A stretch of DNA of 64,000 nucleotides from Oasisia sp. SBJ-2009 (lineage: Eukaryota > Annelida > Polychaeta > Sabellida > Siboglinidae). The notes beneath the pieces are model-generated. The model was not told where the DNA came from. It made no database searches and saw nothing but the letters and a program-made list of their open reading frames with translations. Made by a program: the position numbers and the translations under genes. The first letter of the stretch is position 1; every line of letters begins with the position of its first letter. Below, piece by piece: positions 50,001-63,400 of this stretch. The DNA lies in assembly GCA_964017155.1 (NCBI GenBank), contig OZ024855.1, positions 3,889,690 through 3,953,689 of the forward strand, given 5' to 3'.

Positions 50001-51372
50001 ACGCGCTGTTTATAAAACATAAATACGCGCAAGATGATTATAATTGAATGAATTAATTTAATCAAGTATCAAATGTTGGCAAAAATACTGATAAAATAGC
50101 AACATTGAGGTGGGTCCGACTTCTACATAAGTGCCAAATAGTGAAATACTGAACACAAATTGAGAGTATACGTGCTTTTATAAGAGAGTGCGCGTGAAGG
50201 TACGAGCCCGCAAGTCTAGGCATTTATGTACAAGTCGGGCCCACCTCAATTTTGGTATGATAACTGTATCTTTGTCAACATTTGCTACTTGATTTTGTTA
50301 ATTCTATCAATTATAATCATCTTGCGCATATTTATGTTTTATATACAGCGCGTCTTAGCAGACTTTTGAGGTCGAAAAGACAGCGCGGTCGGCATAAACA
50401 AACTGTTTATCGCTCATTTCGTATGCTCAGCGGAATAACATGCACCGCTGCGCTTGCGACTGGCACAAATCGCGCTGTCTTTTCGACCTCAAAAGTTTGC
50501 CAAGACGCGCTGTTTATAAAACATAAATACGCGCAAGATGATTATAATTGAATGAATTAATTTTATCAAGTATCAAATGTTGGCAAAAATACTGATATAA
50601 TAGCAACATTGAGGTGGGTCCGACTTGTACATCAGTGCCAAATAGTGAAATACTGAAAACAATTGAGAGTATATGTGCTTTTATGAGAGAGTGCGCGTGA
50701 AGGTACGCGCCCGCAAGTCTAGGCATTAATGTACAAGTCGGGCCCACCTCAATTTTGGTATTATAACTGTATCTTTGTCAACATTTGATACTTGATTTTG
50801 TTAATTCTATCAATTATAATCATCTTGCGCATATTTATGTTTTATAAACAGCGCGTCTTAGCAGACTTTTGAGGTCGAAAAGACAGCGCGGTCAGCATAA
50901 ACAAACTGTTTATCGCTCATTTCGTATGCTCAGCGGAGTAACATGCACCGCTGCGCTTGCGACTGGCACAAATCGCGCTGTCTTTTCGACCTCAAAAGTT
51001 TGCCAAGACGCGCTGTTTATAAAACATAAATACGCGCAAGATGATTATAATTGAATGAATTAATTTAATCAAGTATCAAATGTTGGCAAAAATACTGATA
51101 TAATAGCAACATTGAGGTGGGTCCGACTTGTACATAAGTGCCAAATAGTGAAATACTGAAAACAAATTGAGAGTATACGTGCTTTTATGAGAGATTGCGC
51201 GTGAAGGTACGCGCACGCAAGTCTAGGCATTTATGTACAAGTCGGGCCCACCTCAATTTTGGTATTATAACTGTATCTTTGCCAACATTTGATACTTGAT
51301 TTTGTTAATTCTATTAATTATAATCATCTTGCGCATATTTATGTTTTATATACAGCGCGTCTTAGCAGACTT
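47041..51372. repeat. Mixed block, units 47345-50869
   Basis: Anchors and classes: 47345 a1, 47849 a2, 48353 a3, 48856 a1, 49359 a3, 49862 a5, 50366 a2, 50869 a1. Several single-copy changes occur (CACCTCTGCG in 47345, CATCCTGCGC before 47849, GGACTAACATG and GCTGTTTTTTCG in 48856, GGTCAGCATA in 50869), as expected for units not recently amplified. TACATCAGTG appears after 48856 and 50366 and is inherited by the pentamers to the right. Confidence 0.73.
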
Positions 51373-54300
51373 TTGAGGTCGAAAAAACAGCGCGGTCGGC
51401 ATAAACAAACTGTTTATCGCTCATTTCTTATGTTCAGCGGAGTAACATGCACCGCTGCGCTTGCGACTGGCACAAATCGCGCTGTCTTTTCGACCTCAAA
51501 AGTTTGCCAAGACGCGCTGTTTATAAAACATAAATACGCGCAAGATGATTATAATTGAATGAATGAATTTTATCAAGTATCAAATGTTGGCAAAAATACT
51601 GATATAATAGCAACATTGAGGTGGGTCCGACTTGTACATAAGTGCCAAATAGTGAAGTACTGAAAACAATTGAGAGTATACGTGCTTTTATGAGAGAGTG
51701 CGCGTGAAGGTACGCGCCCGCAAGTGTTGGCACTTATGTACAAGTCGGGCCCACCTCAATGTTGGTATAATAACTCTATCTTTGCCAACATTTGATACTT
51801 GATTTTGTTCGTTCTATCAATTATAATCATCTTGCGCATATTTATGTTTTATATACAGCGCGTCTTAGCAGACTTTTGAGGTCGAAAAGACAGCGCGGTC
51901 GGCATAAACAAACTGTTTATCGCTCATTTCTTATGTTCAGCGGAGTAACATGCACCGCTGCGCTTGCGACTGGCACAAATCGCGCTGTCTTTTCGACCTC
52001 AAAAGTTTGCCAAGACGCGCTGTTTATAAAACATAAATACGCGCAAGATGATTATAATTGAATGAATGAATTTTATCAAGTATCAAATGTTGGCAAAAAT
52101 ACTGATATAATAGCAACATTGAGGTGGGTCCGACTTGTACATAAGTGCCAAATAGTGAAATACTGAAAACAATTGAGAGTATACGTGCTTTTATGAGAGA
52201 GTGCGCGTGAAGGTACGCGCCCGCAAGTGTTGGCACTTATGTACAAGTCGGGCCCACCTCAATGTTGGTATAATAACTCTATCTTTGCCAACATTTGATA
52301 CTTGATTTTGTTCGTTCTATCAATTATAATCATCTTGCGCATATTTATGTTTTATATACAGCGCGTCTTAGCAGACTTTTGAGGTCGAAAAGACAGCGCG
52401 GTCGGCATAAACAAACTGTTTATCGCTCATTTCGTATGCTCAGCGGAATAACATGCACCGCTGCGCTTGCGACTGGCACAAATCGCGCTGTCTTTTCGAC
52501 CTCAAAAGTTTGCCAAGACGCGCTGTTTATAAAACATAAATACGCGCAAGATGATTATAATTGAATGAATTAATTTTATCAAGTATCAAATGTTGGCAAA
52601 AATACTGATATAATAGCAACATTGAGGTGGGTCCGACTTGTACATCAGTGCCAAATAGTGAAATACTGAAAACAATTGAGAGTATACGTGCTTTTATGAG
52701 AGAGTGCGCGTGAAGGTACGCGCACGCAAGTCTAGGCATTTATGTACAAGTCGGGCCCACCTCAATTTTGGTATTATAACTGTATCTTTGCCAACATTTG
52801 ATACTTGATTTTGTTAATTCTATTAATTATTATCATCTTGCGCATATTTATGTTTTATATACAGCGCGTCTTAGCAGACTTTTGAGGTCGAAAAGACAGC
52901 GCGGTCGGCATAAACAAACTGTTTATCGCTCATTTCTTATGTTCAGCGGAGTAACATGCACCGCGGCGCTTGCGACTGGCACAAATCGCGCTGTCTTTTC
53001 GACCTCAAAAGTTTGCCAAGACGCGCTGTTTATAAAACATAAATACGCGCAAGATGATTATAATTGAATGAATGAATTTTATCAAGTATCAAATGTTGGC
53101 AAAAATACTGATATAATAGCAACATTGAGGTGGGTCCGACTTGTACATAAGTGCCAAATAGTGAAATACTGAAAACAATTGAGAGTATACGTGCTTTTAT
53201 GAGAGAGTGCGCGTGAAGGTACGCGCCCGCAAGTGTTGGCACTTATGTACAAGTCGGGCCCACCTCAATGTTGGTATAATAACTCTATCTTTGCCAACAT
53301 TTGATACTTGATTTTGTTCGTTCTATCAATTATAATCATCTTGCGCATATTTATGTTTTATATACAGCGCGTCTTAGCAGACTTTTGAGGTCGAAAAGAC
53401 AGCGCGGTCGGCATAAACAAACTTGTTATCGCTCATTTCGTACGTTCAGCGGAGTAACATGCACCGCTGCGCTTGCGACTGGCACAAATCGCGCTGTCTT
53501 TTCGACCTCAAAAGTTTGCCAAGACGCGCTGTTTATAAAACATAAATACGCGCAAGATGATTATAATTGAATGAATTAATTTAATCAAGTATCAAATGTT
53601 GGCAAAAATACTGATAAAATAGCAACATTGAGGTGGGTCCGACTTGTACATAAGTGCCAAATAGTGAAATACTGAAAACAAATTGAGAGTATACGTGCTT
53701 TTATGAGAGATTGCGCGTGAAGGTACGCGCACGCAAGTCTAGGCATTTATGTACAAGTCGGGCCCACCTCAATTTTGGTATTATAACTGTATCATTGCCA
53801 ACATTTGATACTTGATTTTGTTAATTCTATTAATTATAATCATCTTGCGCATATTTATGTTTTATATACAGCGCGTCTTAGCAGACTTTTGAGGTCGAAA
53901 AGACAGCGCGGTCGGCATAAACAAACTGTTTATCGCTCATTTCTTATGTTCAGCGGAGTAACATGCACCGCTGCGCTTGCGACTGGCACAAATCGCGCTG
54001 TCTTTTCGACCTCAAAAGTTTGCCAAGACGCGCTGTTTATAAAACATAAATACGCGCAAGATGATTATAATTGAATGAATGAATTTTATCAAGTATCAAA
54101 TGTTGGCAAAAATACTGATATAATAGCAACATTGAGGTGGGTCCGACTTGTACATAAGTGCCAAATAGTGAAATACTGAAAACAATTGAGAGTATACGTG
54201 CTTTTATGAGAGAGTGCGCGTGAAGGTACGCGCCCGCAACTGTTGGCACGTATGTACAAGTCGGGCCCACCTCAATGTTGGTATAATAACTCTATCTTTG

Positions 54301-56404
54301 CCAACATTTGATACTTGATTTTGTTCGTTCTATCAATTATAATCATCTTGCGCATATTTATGTTTTATATACAGCGCGTCTTAGCAGACTTTTGAGGTCG
54401 AAAAGACAGCGCGGTCGGCATAAACAAACTGTTTATCGCTCATTTCTTATGTTCAGCGGAGTAACATGCACCGCTGCGCTTGCGACTGGCACAAATCGCG
54501 CTGTCTTTTCGACCTCAAAAGTTTGCCAAGACGCGCTGTTTATAAAACATAAATACGCGCAAGATGATTATAATTGAATGAATGAATTTTATCAAGTATC
54601 AAATGTTGGCAAAAATACTGATATAATAGCAACATTGAGGTGGGTCCGACTTGTACATAAGTGCCAAATAGTGAAATACTGAAAACAATTGAGAGTATAC
54701 GTGCTTTTATGAGAGAGTGCGCGTGAAGGTACGCGCCCGCAAGTGTTGGCACTTATGTACAAGTCGGGCCCACCTCAATGTTGGTATAATAACTCTATCT
54801 TTGCCAACATTTGATACTTGATTTTGTTCGTTCTATCAATTATAATCATCTTGCGCATATTTATGTTTTATATACAGCGCGTCTTAGCAGACTTTTGAGG
54901 TCGAAAAGACAGCGCGGTCGGCATAAACAAACTGTTTATCGCTCATTTCGTATGCTCAGCGGAATAACATGCACCGCTGCGCTTGCGACTGGCACAAATC
55001 GCGCTGTCTTTTCGACCTCAAAAGTTTGCCAAGACGCGCTGTTTATAAAACATAAATACGCGCAAGATGATTATAATTGAATGAATTAATTTTATCAAGT
55101 ATCAAATGTTGGCAAAAATACTGATATAATAGCAACATTGAGGTGGGTCCGACTTGTACATCAGTGCCAAATAGTGAAATACTGAAAACAATTGAGAGTA
55201 TACGTGCTTTTATGAGAGAGTGCGCGTGAAGGTACGCGCACGCAAGTCTAGGCATTTATGTACAAGTCGGGCCCACCTCAATTTTGGTATTATAACTGTA
55301 TCTTTGCCAACATTTGATACTTGATTTTGTTAATTCTATTAATTATAATCATCTTGCGCATATTTATGTTTTATATACAGCGCGTCTTAGCAGACTTTTG
55401 AGGTCGAAAAGACAGCGCGGTCGGCATAAACAAACTGTTTATCGCTCATTTCTTATGTTCAGCGGAGTAACATGCACCGCTGCGCTTGCGACTGGCACAA
55501 ATCGCGCTGTCTTTTCGACCTCAAAAGTTTGCCAAGACGCGCTGTTTATAAAACATAAATACGCGCAAGATGATTATAATTGAATGAATGAATTTTATCA
55601 AGTATCAAATGTTGGCAAAAATACTGATATAATAGCAACATTGAGGTGGGTCCGACTTGTACATAAGTGCCAAATAGTGAAATACTGAAAACAATTGAGA
55701 GTATACGTGCTTTTATGAGAGAGTGCGCGTGAAGGTACGCGCCCGCAAGTGTTGGCACTTATGTACAAGTCGGGCCCACCTCAATGTTGGTATAATAACT
55801 CTATCTTTGCCAACATTTGATACTTGATTTTGTTCGTTCTATCAATTATAATCATCTTGCGCATATTTATGTTTTATATACAGCGCGTCTTAGCAGACTT
55901 TTGAGGTCGAAAAGACAGCGCGGTCGGCATAAACAAACTTGTTATCGCTCATTTCGTACGTTCAGCGGAGTAACATGCACCGCTGCGCTTGCGACTGGCA
56001 CAAATCGCGCTGTCTTTTCGACCTCAAAAGTTTGCCAAGACGCGCTGTTTATAAAACATAAATACGCGCAAGATGATTATAATTGAATGAATTAATTTAA
56101 TCAAGTATCAAATGTTGGCAAAAATACTGATAAAATAGCAACATTGAGGTGGGTCCGACTTGTACATAAGTGCCAAATAGTGAAATACTGAAAACAAATT
56201 GAGAGTATACGTGCTTTTATAAGAGAGTGCGCGTGAAGGTACGAGCCCGCAAGTCTAGGCATTTATGTACAAGTCGGGCCCACCTCAATTTTGGTATGAT
56301 AACTGTATCTTTGTCAACATTTGATACTTGATTTTGTTAATTCTATCAATTATAATCATCTTGCGCATATTTATGTTTTATATACAGCGCGTCTTAGCAG
56401 ACTT
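51373..56404. repeat. Pentameric higher-order repeat, two 2516-bp copies
   Basis: The order a3-a3-a2-a3-a5 occurs at 51373/51876/52379/52882/53385 and 53889/54392/54895/55398/55901, steps of 2516 bp throughout. The a5 member in both copies carries ACTTGTTATC in place of ACTGTTTATC, a change seen nowhere else. The a2 member is followed by TACATCAGTG in both. Each copy also has private point changes (GAAAAAACAG at 51373, CACCGCGGCG at 52882, CAACTGTTGGCACG near 54240), so the duplication is recent but not brand new. Confidence 0.87.
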
Positions 56405-57411
56405 TTGAGGTCGAAAAGACAGCGCGGTCGGCATAAACAAACTGTTTATCGCTCATTTCGTATGCTCAGCGGAGTAACATGCACCGCTGCGCTTGCGACT
56501 GGCACAAATCGCGCTGTCTTTTCGACCTCAAAAGTTTGCCAAGACGCGCTGTTTATAAAACATAAATACGCGCAAGATGATTATAATTGAATGAATGAAT
56601 TTTATCAAGTATCAAATGTTGGCAAAAATACTGATATAATAGCAACATTGAGGTGGGTCCGACTTGTACATAAGTGCCAAATAGTGAAATACTGAAAACA
56701 ATTGAGAGTATACGTGCTTTTATGAGAGAGTGCGCGTGAAGGTACGCGCCCGCAAGTGTTGGCACTTATGTACAAGTCGGGCCCACCTCAATGTTGGTAT
56801 AATAACTCTATCTTTGCCAACATTTGATACTTGATTTTGTTCGTTCTATCAATTATAATCATCTTGCGCATATTTATGTTTTATATACAGCGCGTCTTAG
56901 CAGACTTTTGAGGTCGAAAAGACAGCGCGGTCGGCATAAACAAACTGTTTATCGCTCATTTCCTATGCTCAGCGGAGTAACATGCACCGCTGCGCTTGCG
57001 ACTGGCACAAATCGCGCTGTCTTTTCGACCTCAAAAGTTTGCCAAGACGCGCTGTTTATAAAACATAAATACGCGCAAGATGATTATAATTGAATGAATT
57101 AATTTAATCAAGTATCAAATGTTGGCAAAAATACTGATATAATAGCAACATTGAGGTGGGTCCGACTTGTACATAAGTGCCAAATAGTGAAATACTGAAA
57201 ACAAATTGAGAGTATACGTGCTTTTATGAGAGAGTGCGCGTGAAGGTATGAGCCCGCAAGTCTAGGCATTTATGTACAAGTCGGGCCCACCTCAATTTTG
57301 GTATTATAACTGTATCTTGGTCAACATTTGATACTTGATTTTGTTAATTCTATCAATTATAATCATCTTGCGCATATTTATGTTTTATATACAGCGCGTC
57401 TTAGCAGACTT
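56405..57411. repeat. Two-unit linker between pentamer and terminal domain
   Basis: Anchors and classes: 56405 a1, 56908 a1 (with CCTATG for CGTATG). Unit 56405 combines an a1 core with the GAATGAATGAAT right arm that otherwise follows a3 cores, so it looks like a recombinant joined within the right arm. Unit 56908 is followed by GGTATGAGCCC in core B, a single-copy change. Confidence 0.7.
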
Positions 57412-60400
57412 TTGAGGTCTAAAAGACAGCGCGGTCGGCATAAACAAACTGTTTATCGCTCATTTCGTATGCTCAGCGGAATAACATGCACCGCTGCGCT
57501 TGCGACTGGCACAAATCGCGCTGTCTTTTCGACCTCAAAAGTTTGCCAAGACGCGCTGTTTATAAAACATAAATACGCGCAAGATGATTATAATTGAATG
57601 AATTAATTTAATCAAGTATCATATGTTGACAAAAATACTGATATAATAGCAACATTGGGGTGGGTCCGACTTGTACATAAGTGCCAAATAGTGAAATACT
57701 GAAAACAAATTGAGAGTATACGTGCTTTTATGAGAGAGTGCGCGTGAAGGTACGCGCACGCAAGTGTAGGCATTGATGTACAAGTCGGGCCCACCTCAAT
57801 TGTGGTATTATAACTGTATCTTTGCCAACATTTGATACTTCATTTTGTTAATTCTATTAATTATAATCATCTTGCGCATATTTATGTTTTATATACAGCG
57901 CGTCTTAGCAGACTTTTGAGGTCGAAAAGACAGCGCGGTCGGCATAAACAAACTGTTTATCGCTCATTTCTTATGTTCAGCGGAGTAACATGCACCGCTG
58001 CGCTTGCGACTGGCACAAATCGCGCTGTCTTTTCGACCTCAAAAGTTTGCCAAGACGCGCTGTTTATAAAACATAAATACGCGCAAGATGATTATAATTG
58101 AATGAATTAATTTTATCAAGTATCAAATGTTGGCAAAAATACTGATATAATAGCAACATTGAGGTGGGTCCGACTTGTAAATAAGTGCCAAATAATGAAA
58201 TACTGAAAACAAATTGAGAGTATACGTGCTGTTATAAGAGAGTGCGCGTGAAGGTACGAGCCCGCAAGTCTAGGCATTTATGAACAAGTCGGGCCCACCT
58301 CAATTTTGGTATGATAACTGTATCTTTGTCAACATTTGATACTTGATTTTGTTAATTCTATCAATTATAATCATCTTGCGCATATTTATGTTTTATATAC
58401 AGCGCGTCTTAGCAGACTTTTGAGGTCGAAAAGACAGCGCGGTCGGCATAAACAAACTGTTTATCGCTCATTTCGTATGCTCAGCGGAATAACATGCACC
58501 GCTGCGCTTGCGACTGGAACAAATCGCGCTGTCTTTTCGACCTCAAAAGTTTGCCAAGACGCGCTGTTTATAAAACATAAATACGCGCAAGATGATTATA
58601 ATTGAATGAATTCATTTAATCAAGTATCAAATGTTGGCAAAAATACTGATATAATAGCAACACTGAGATGGGTCCGACTTGTACATAAGTTCCAAATAGT
58701 GAAATACTGAAAACAAATTGAGAGTATACGTGCTTTTATGAGAGAGTGCGCGTGAAGGTACGAGCCCGCAAGTCTAGGGATTTATGTACAAGTCGGGCCC
58801 ACCTCAATTTTGGTATTATAACTGTATCTTGGTCAACATTTGATACTTGATTTTGTTAATTCTATCAATTATAATCATCTTGCGCATATTTATGTTTTAT
58901 ATACAGCGCGTCTTAGCAGACTTTTGAGGTCTAAAAGACAGCGCGGTCGGCATAAACAAACTGTTTATCGCTCATTTCTTATGTTCAGCGGAGTAACATG
59001 CACCGCTGCGCTTGCGACTGGCACAAATCGCGCTGTCTTTTCGACCTCAAAAGTTTGCCAAGACGCGCTGTTTATAAAACATAAATACGCGCAAGATGAT
59101 TATAATTGAATGAATTAATTTTATCAAGTATCAAATGTTGGCAAAAATACTGATATAATAGCAACATTGAGGTGGGTCCGACTTGTAAATAAGTGCCAAA
59201 TAATGAAATACTGAAAACAAATTGAGAGTATACGTGCTGTTATAAGAGAGTGCGCGTGAAGGTACGAGCCCGCAAGTCTAGGCATTTATGAACAAGTCGG
59301 GCCCACCTCAATTTTGGTATGATAACTGTATCTTTGTCAACATTTGATACTTGATTTTGTTAATTCTATCAATTATAATCATCTTGCGCATATTTATGTT
59401 TTATATACAGCGCGTCTTAGCAGACTTTTGAGGTCGAAAAGACAGCGCGGTCGGCATAAACAAACTGTTTATCGCTCATTTCGTATGCTCAGCGGAATAA
59501 CATGCACCGCTGCGCTTGCGACTGGAACAAATCGCGCTGTCTTTTCGACCTCAAAAGTTTGCCAAGACGCGCTGTTTATAAAACATAAATACGCGCAAGA
59601 TGATTATAATTGAATGAATTAATTTTATCAAGTATCAAATGTTGGCAAAAATACTGATATAATAGCAACACTGAGATGGGTCCGACTTGTACATAAGTTC
59701 CAAATAGTGAAATACTGAAAACAAATTGAGAGTATACGTGCTTTTATGAGAGAGTGCGCGTGAAGGTACGAGCCCGCAAGTCTAGGGATTTATGTACAAG
59801 TCGGGCCCACCTCAATTTTGGTATTATAACTGTATCTTGGTCAACATTTGATACTTGATTTTGTTAATTCTATCAATTATAATCATCTTGCGCATATTTA
59901 TGTTTTATATACAGCGCGTCTTAGCAGACTTTTGAGGTCGAAAAGACAGCGCGGTCGGCATAAACAAACTGTTTATCGCTCATTTCGTATGCTCAGCGGA
60001 GTAACATGCACCGCTGCGCTTGCGACTGGCACAAATCGCTCTGTCTTTTCGACCTCAAAAGTTTGCCAAGACGCGCTGTTTATAAAACATCAATACGCGC
60101 AAGATGATTATAATTGAATGAATTAATTTTATCAAGTATCAAATGTTGGCAAAAATACTGATATAATAGCAACATTGAGGTGGGTCCGACTTGTACATCA
60201 GTGCCAAATAGTGAAATACTGAAAACAATTGAGAGTATACGTGCTTTTATGAGAGAGTGCGCGTGAAGGTACGCGCCCGCAAGTCTAGGCATTTATGTAC
60301 AAGTCGGGCCCACCTCAATTTTGGTATTATAACTGTATCTTTGTCAACATTTGATACTTGATTTTGTTAATTCTATCAATTATAATCATCTTGCGCATAT

Positions 60401-63400
60401 TTATGTTTTATATACAGCGCGTCTTAGCAGACTTTTGAGGTCGAAAAGACAGCGCGGTCGGCATAAACAAACTGTTTATCGCTCATTTCTTATGTTCAGC
60501 GGAGTAACATGCACCGCTGCTCTTGCGACTGGCACAAATCGCGCTGTCTTTTCGACCTCAAAAGTTTGCCAAGACGCGCTGTTTATAAAACATAAATACG
60601 CGCAAGATGATTATAATTGAATGAATTAATTTTATCAAGTATCAAATGTTGGCAAAAATACTGATATAATAGCAACATTGAGGTGGGTCCGACTTGTAAA
60701 TAAGTGCCAAATAATGAAATACTGAAAACAAATTGAGAGTATACGTGCTGTTATAAGAGAGTGCGCGTGAAGGTACGAGCCCGCAAGTCTAGGCATTTAT
60801 GAACAAGTCGGGCCCACCTCAATTTTGGTATGATAACTGTATCTTTGTCAACATTTGATACTTGATTTTGTTAATTCTATCAATTATAATCATCTTGCGC
60901 ATATTTATGTTTTATATACAGCGCGTCTTAGCAGACTTTTGAGGTCGAAAAGACAGCGCGGTCGGCATAAACAAACTGTTTATCGCTCATTTCGTATGCT
61001 CAGCGGAATCACATGCACCGCTGCGCTTGCGACTGGAACAAATCGCGCTGTCTTTTCGACCTCAAAAGTTTGCCAAGACGCGCTGTTTATAAAACATAAA
61101 TACGCGCAAGATGATTATAATTGAATGAATTCATTTAATCAAGTATCAAATGTTGGCAAAAATACTGATATAATAGCAACACTGAGATGGGTCCGACTTG
61201 TACATAAGTTCCAAATAGTGAAATACTGAAAACAAATTGAGAGTATACGTGCTTTTATGAGAGAGTGCGCGTGAAGGTACGAGCCCGCAAGTCTAGGGAT
61301 TTATGTACAAGTCGGGCCCTCCTCAATTTTGGTATTATAACTGTATCTTGGTCAACATTTGATACTTGATTTTGTTAATTCTATCAATTATAATCATCTT
61401 GCGCATATTTATGTTTTATATACAGCGCGTCTTAGCAGACTTTTGAGGTCTAAAAGACAGCGCGGTCGGCATAAACAAACTGTTTATCGCTCATTTCGTA
61501 TGCTCAGCGGAATAACATGCACCGCTGCGCTTGCGACTGGCACAAATCGCGCTGTCTTTTCGACCTCAACAGTTTGCCAAGACGCGCTGTTTATAAAACA
61601 TAAATACGCGCAAGATGATTATAATTGAATGAATTAATTTAATCAAGTATCAAATGTTGACAAAAATACTGATATAATAGCAACATTGAGGTGGGTCCGA
61701 CTTGTACATAAGTGCCAAATAGTGAAATACTGAAAACAAATTGAGAGTATACGTGCTTTTATGAGAGAGTGCGCGTGAAGGTACGCGCACGCAAGTGTAG
61801 GCATTGATGTACAAGTCGGGCCCACCTCAATTTTGGTATTATAACTGTATCTTTGCCAACATTTGATACTTCATTTTGTTAATTCTATTAATTATAATCA
61901 TCTTGCGCATATTTATGTTTTATATACAGCGCGTCTTAGCAGACTTTTGAGGTCGAAAAGACAGCGCGGTCGGCATAAACAAACTGTTTATCGCTCATTT
62001 CTTATGTTCAGCGGAGTAACATGCACCGCTGCGCTTGCGACTGGCACAAATCGCGCTGTCTTTTCGACCTCAAAAGTTTGCCAAGACGCGCTGTTTATAA
62101 AACATAAATACGCGCAAGATGATTATAATTGAATGAATTAATTTTATCAAGTATCAAATGTTGGCAAAAATACTGATATAATAGCAACATTGAGGTGGGT
62201 CCGACTTGTAAATAAGTGCCAAATAATGAAATACTGAAAACAAATTGAGAGTATACGTGCTGTTATAAGAGAGTGCGCGTGAAGGTACGAGCCCGCAAGT
62301 CTAGGCATTTATGAACAAGTCGGGCCCACCTCAATTTTGGTATGATAACTGTATCTTTGTCAACATTTGATACTTGATTTTGTTAATTCTATCAATTATA
62401 ATCATCTTGCGCATATTTATGTTTTATATACAGCGCGTCTTAGCAGACTTTTGAGGTCGAAAAGACAGCGCGGTCGGCATAAACAAACTGTTTATCGCTC
62501 ATTTCGTATGCTCAGCGGAATAACATGCACCGCTGCGCTTGCGACTGGAACAAATCGCGCTGTCTTTTCGACCTCAAAAGTTTGCCAAGACGCGCTGTTT
62601 ATAAAACATAAATACGCGCAAGATGATTATAATTGAATGAATTCATTTAATCAAGTATCAAATGTTGGCAAAAATACTGATATAATAGCAACACTGAGAT
62701 GGGTCCGACTTGTACATAAGTTCCAAATAGTGAAATACTGAAAACAAATTGAGAGTATACGTGCTTTTATGAGAGAGTGCGCGTGAAGGTACGAGCCCGC
62801 AAGTCTAGGGATTTATGTACAAGTCGGGCCCACCTCAATTTTGGTATTATAACTGTATCTTGGTCAACATTTGATACTTGATTTTGTTAATTCTATCAAT
62901 TATAATCATCTTGCGCATATTTATGTTTTATATACAGCGCGTCTTAGCAGACTTTTGAGGTCGAAAAGACAGCGCGGTCGGCATAAACAAACTGTTTATC
63001 GCTCATTTCGTATGCTCAGCGGAGTAACATGCACCGCTGCGCTTGCGACTGGCACAAATCGCGCTGTCTTTTCGACCTCAAAAGTTTGCCAAGACGCGCT
63101 GTTTATAAAACATAAATACGCGCAAGATGATTATAATTGAATGAATTAATTTAATCAAGTATCAAATGTTGACAAAAATACTGATATCATAGCAACATTG
63201 AGGTGGGTCCGACTTGTACATAAGTGCCAAATAGTGAAATACTGAAAACAAATTGAGAGTATACGTGCTTTTATAAGAGAGTGCGCGTGAAGGTACGAGC
63301 CCGCAAGTCTAGGCATTTATGAACAAGTCGGGCCCACCTCAATTTTGGTATGATAACTGTATCTTTGTCAACATTTGATACTTGATTTTGTTAATTCTAT

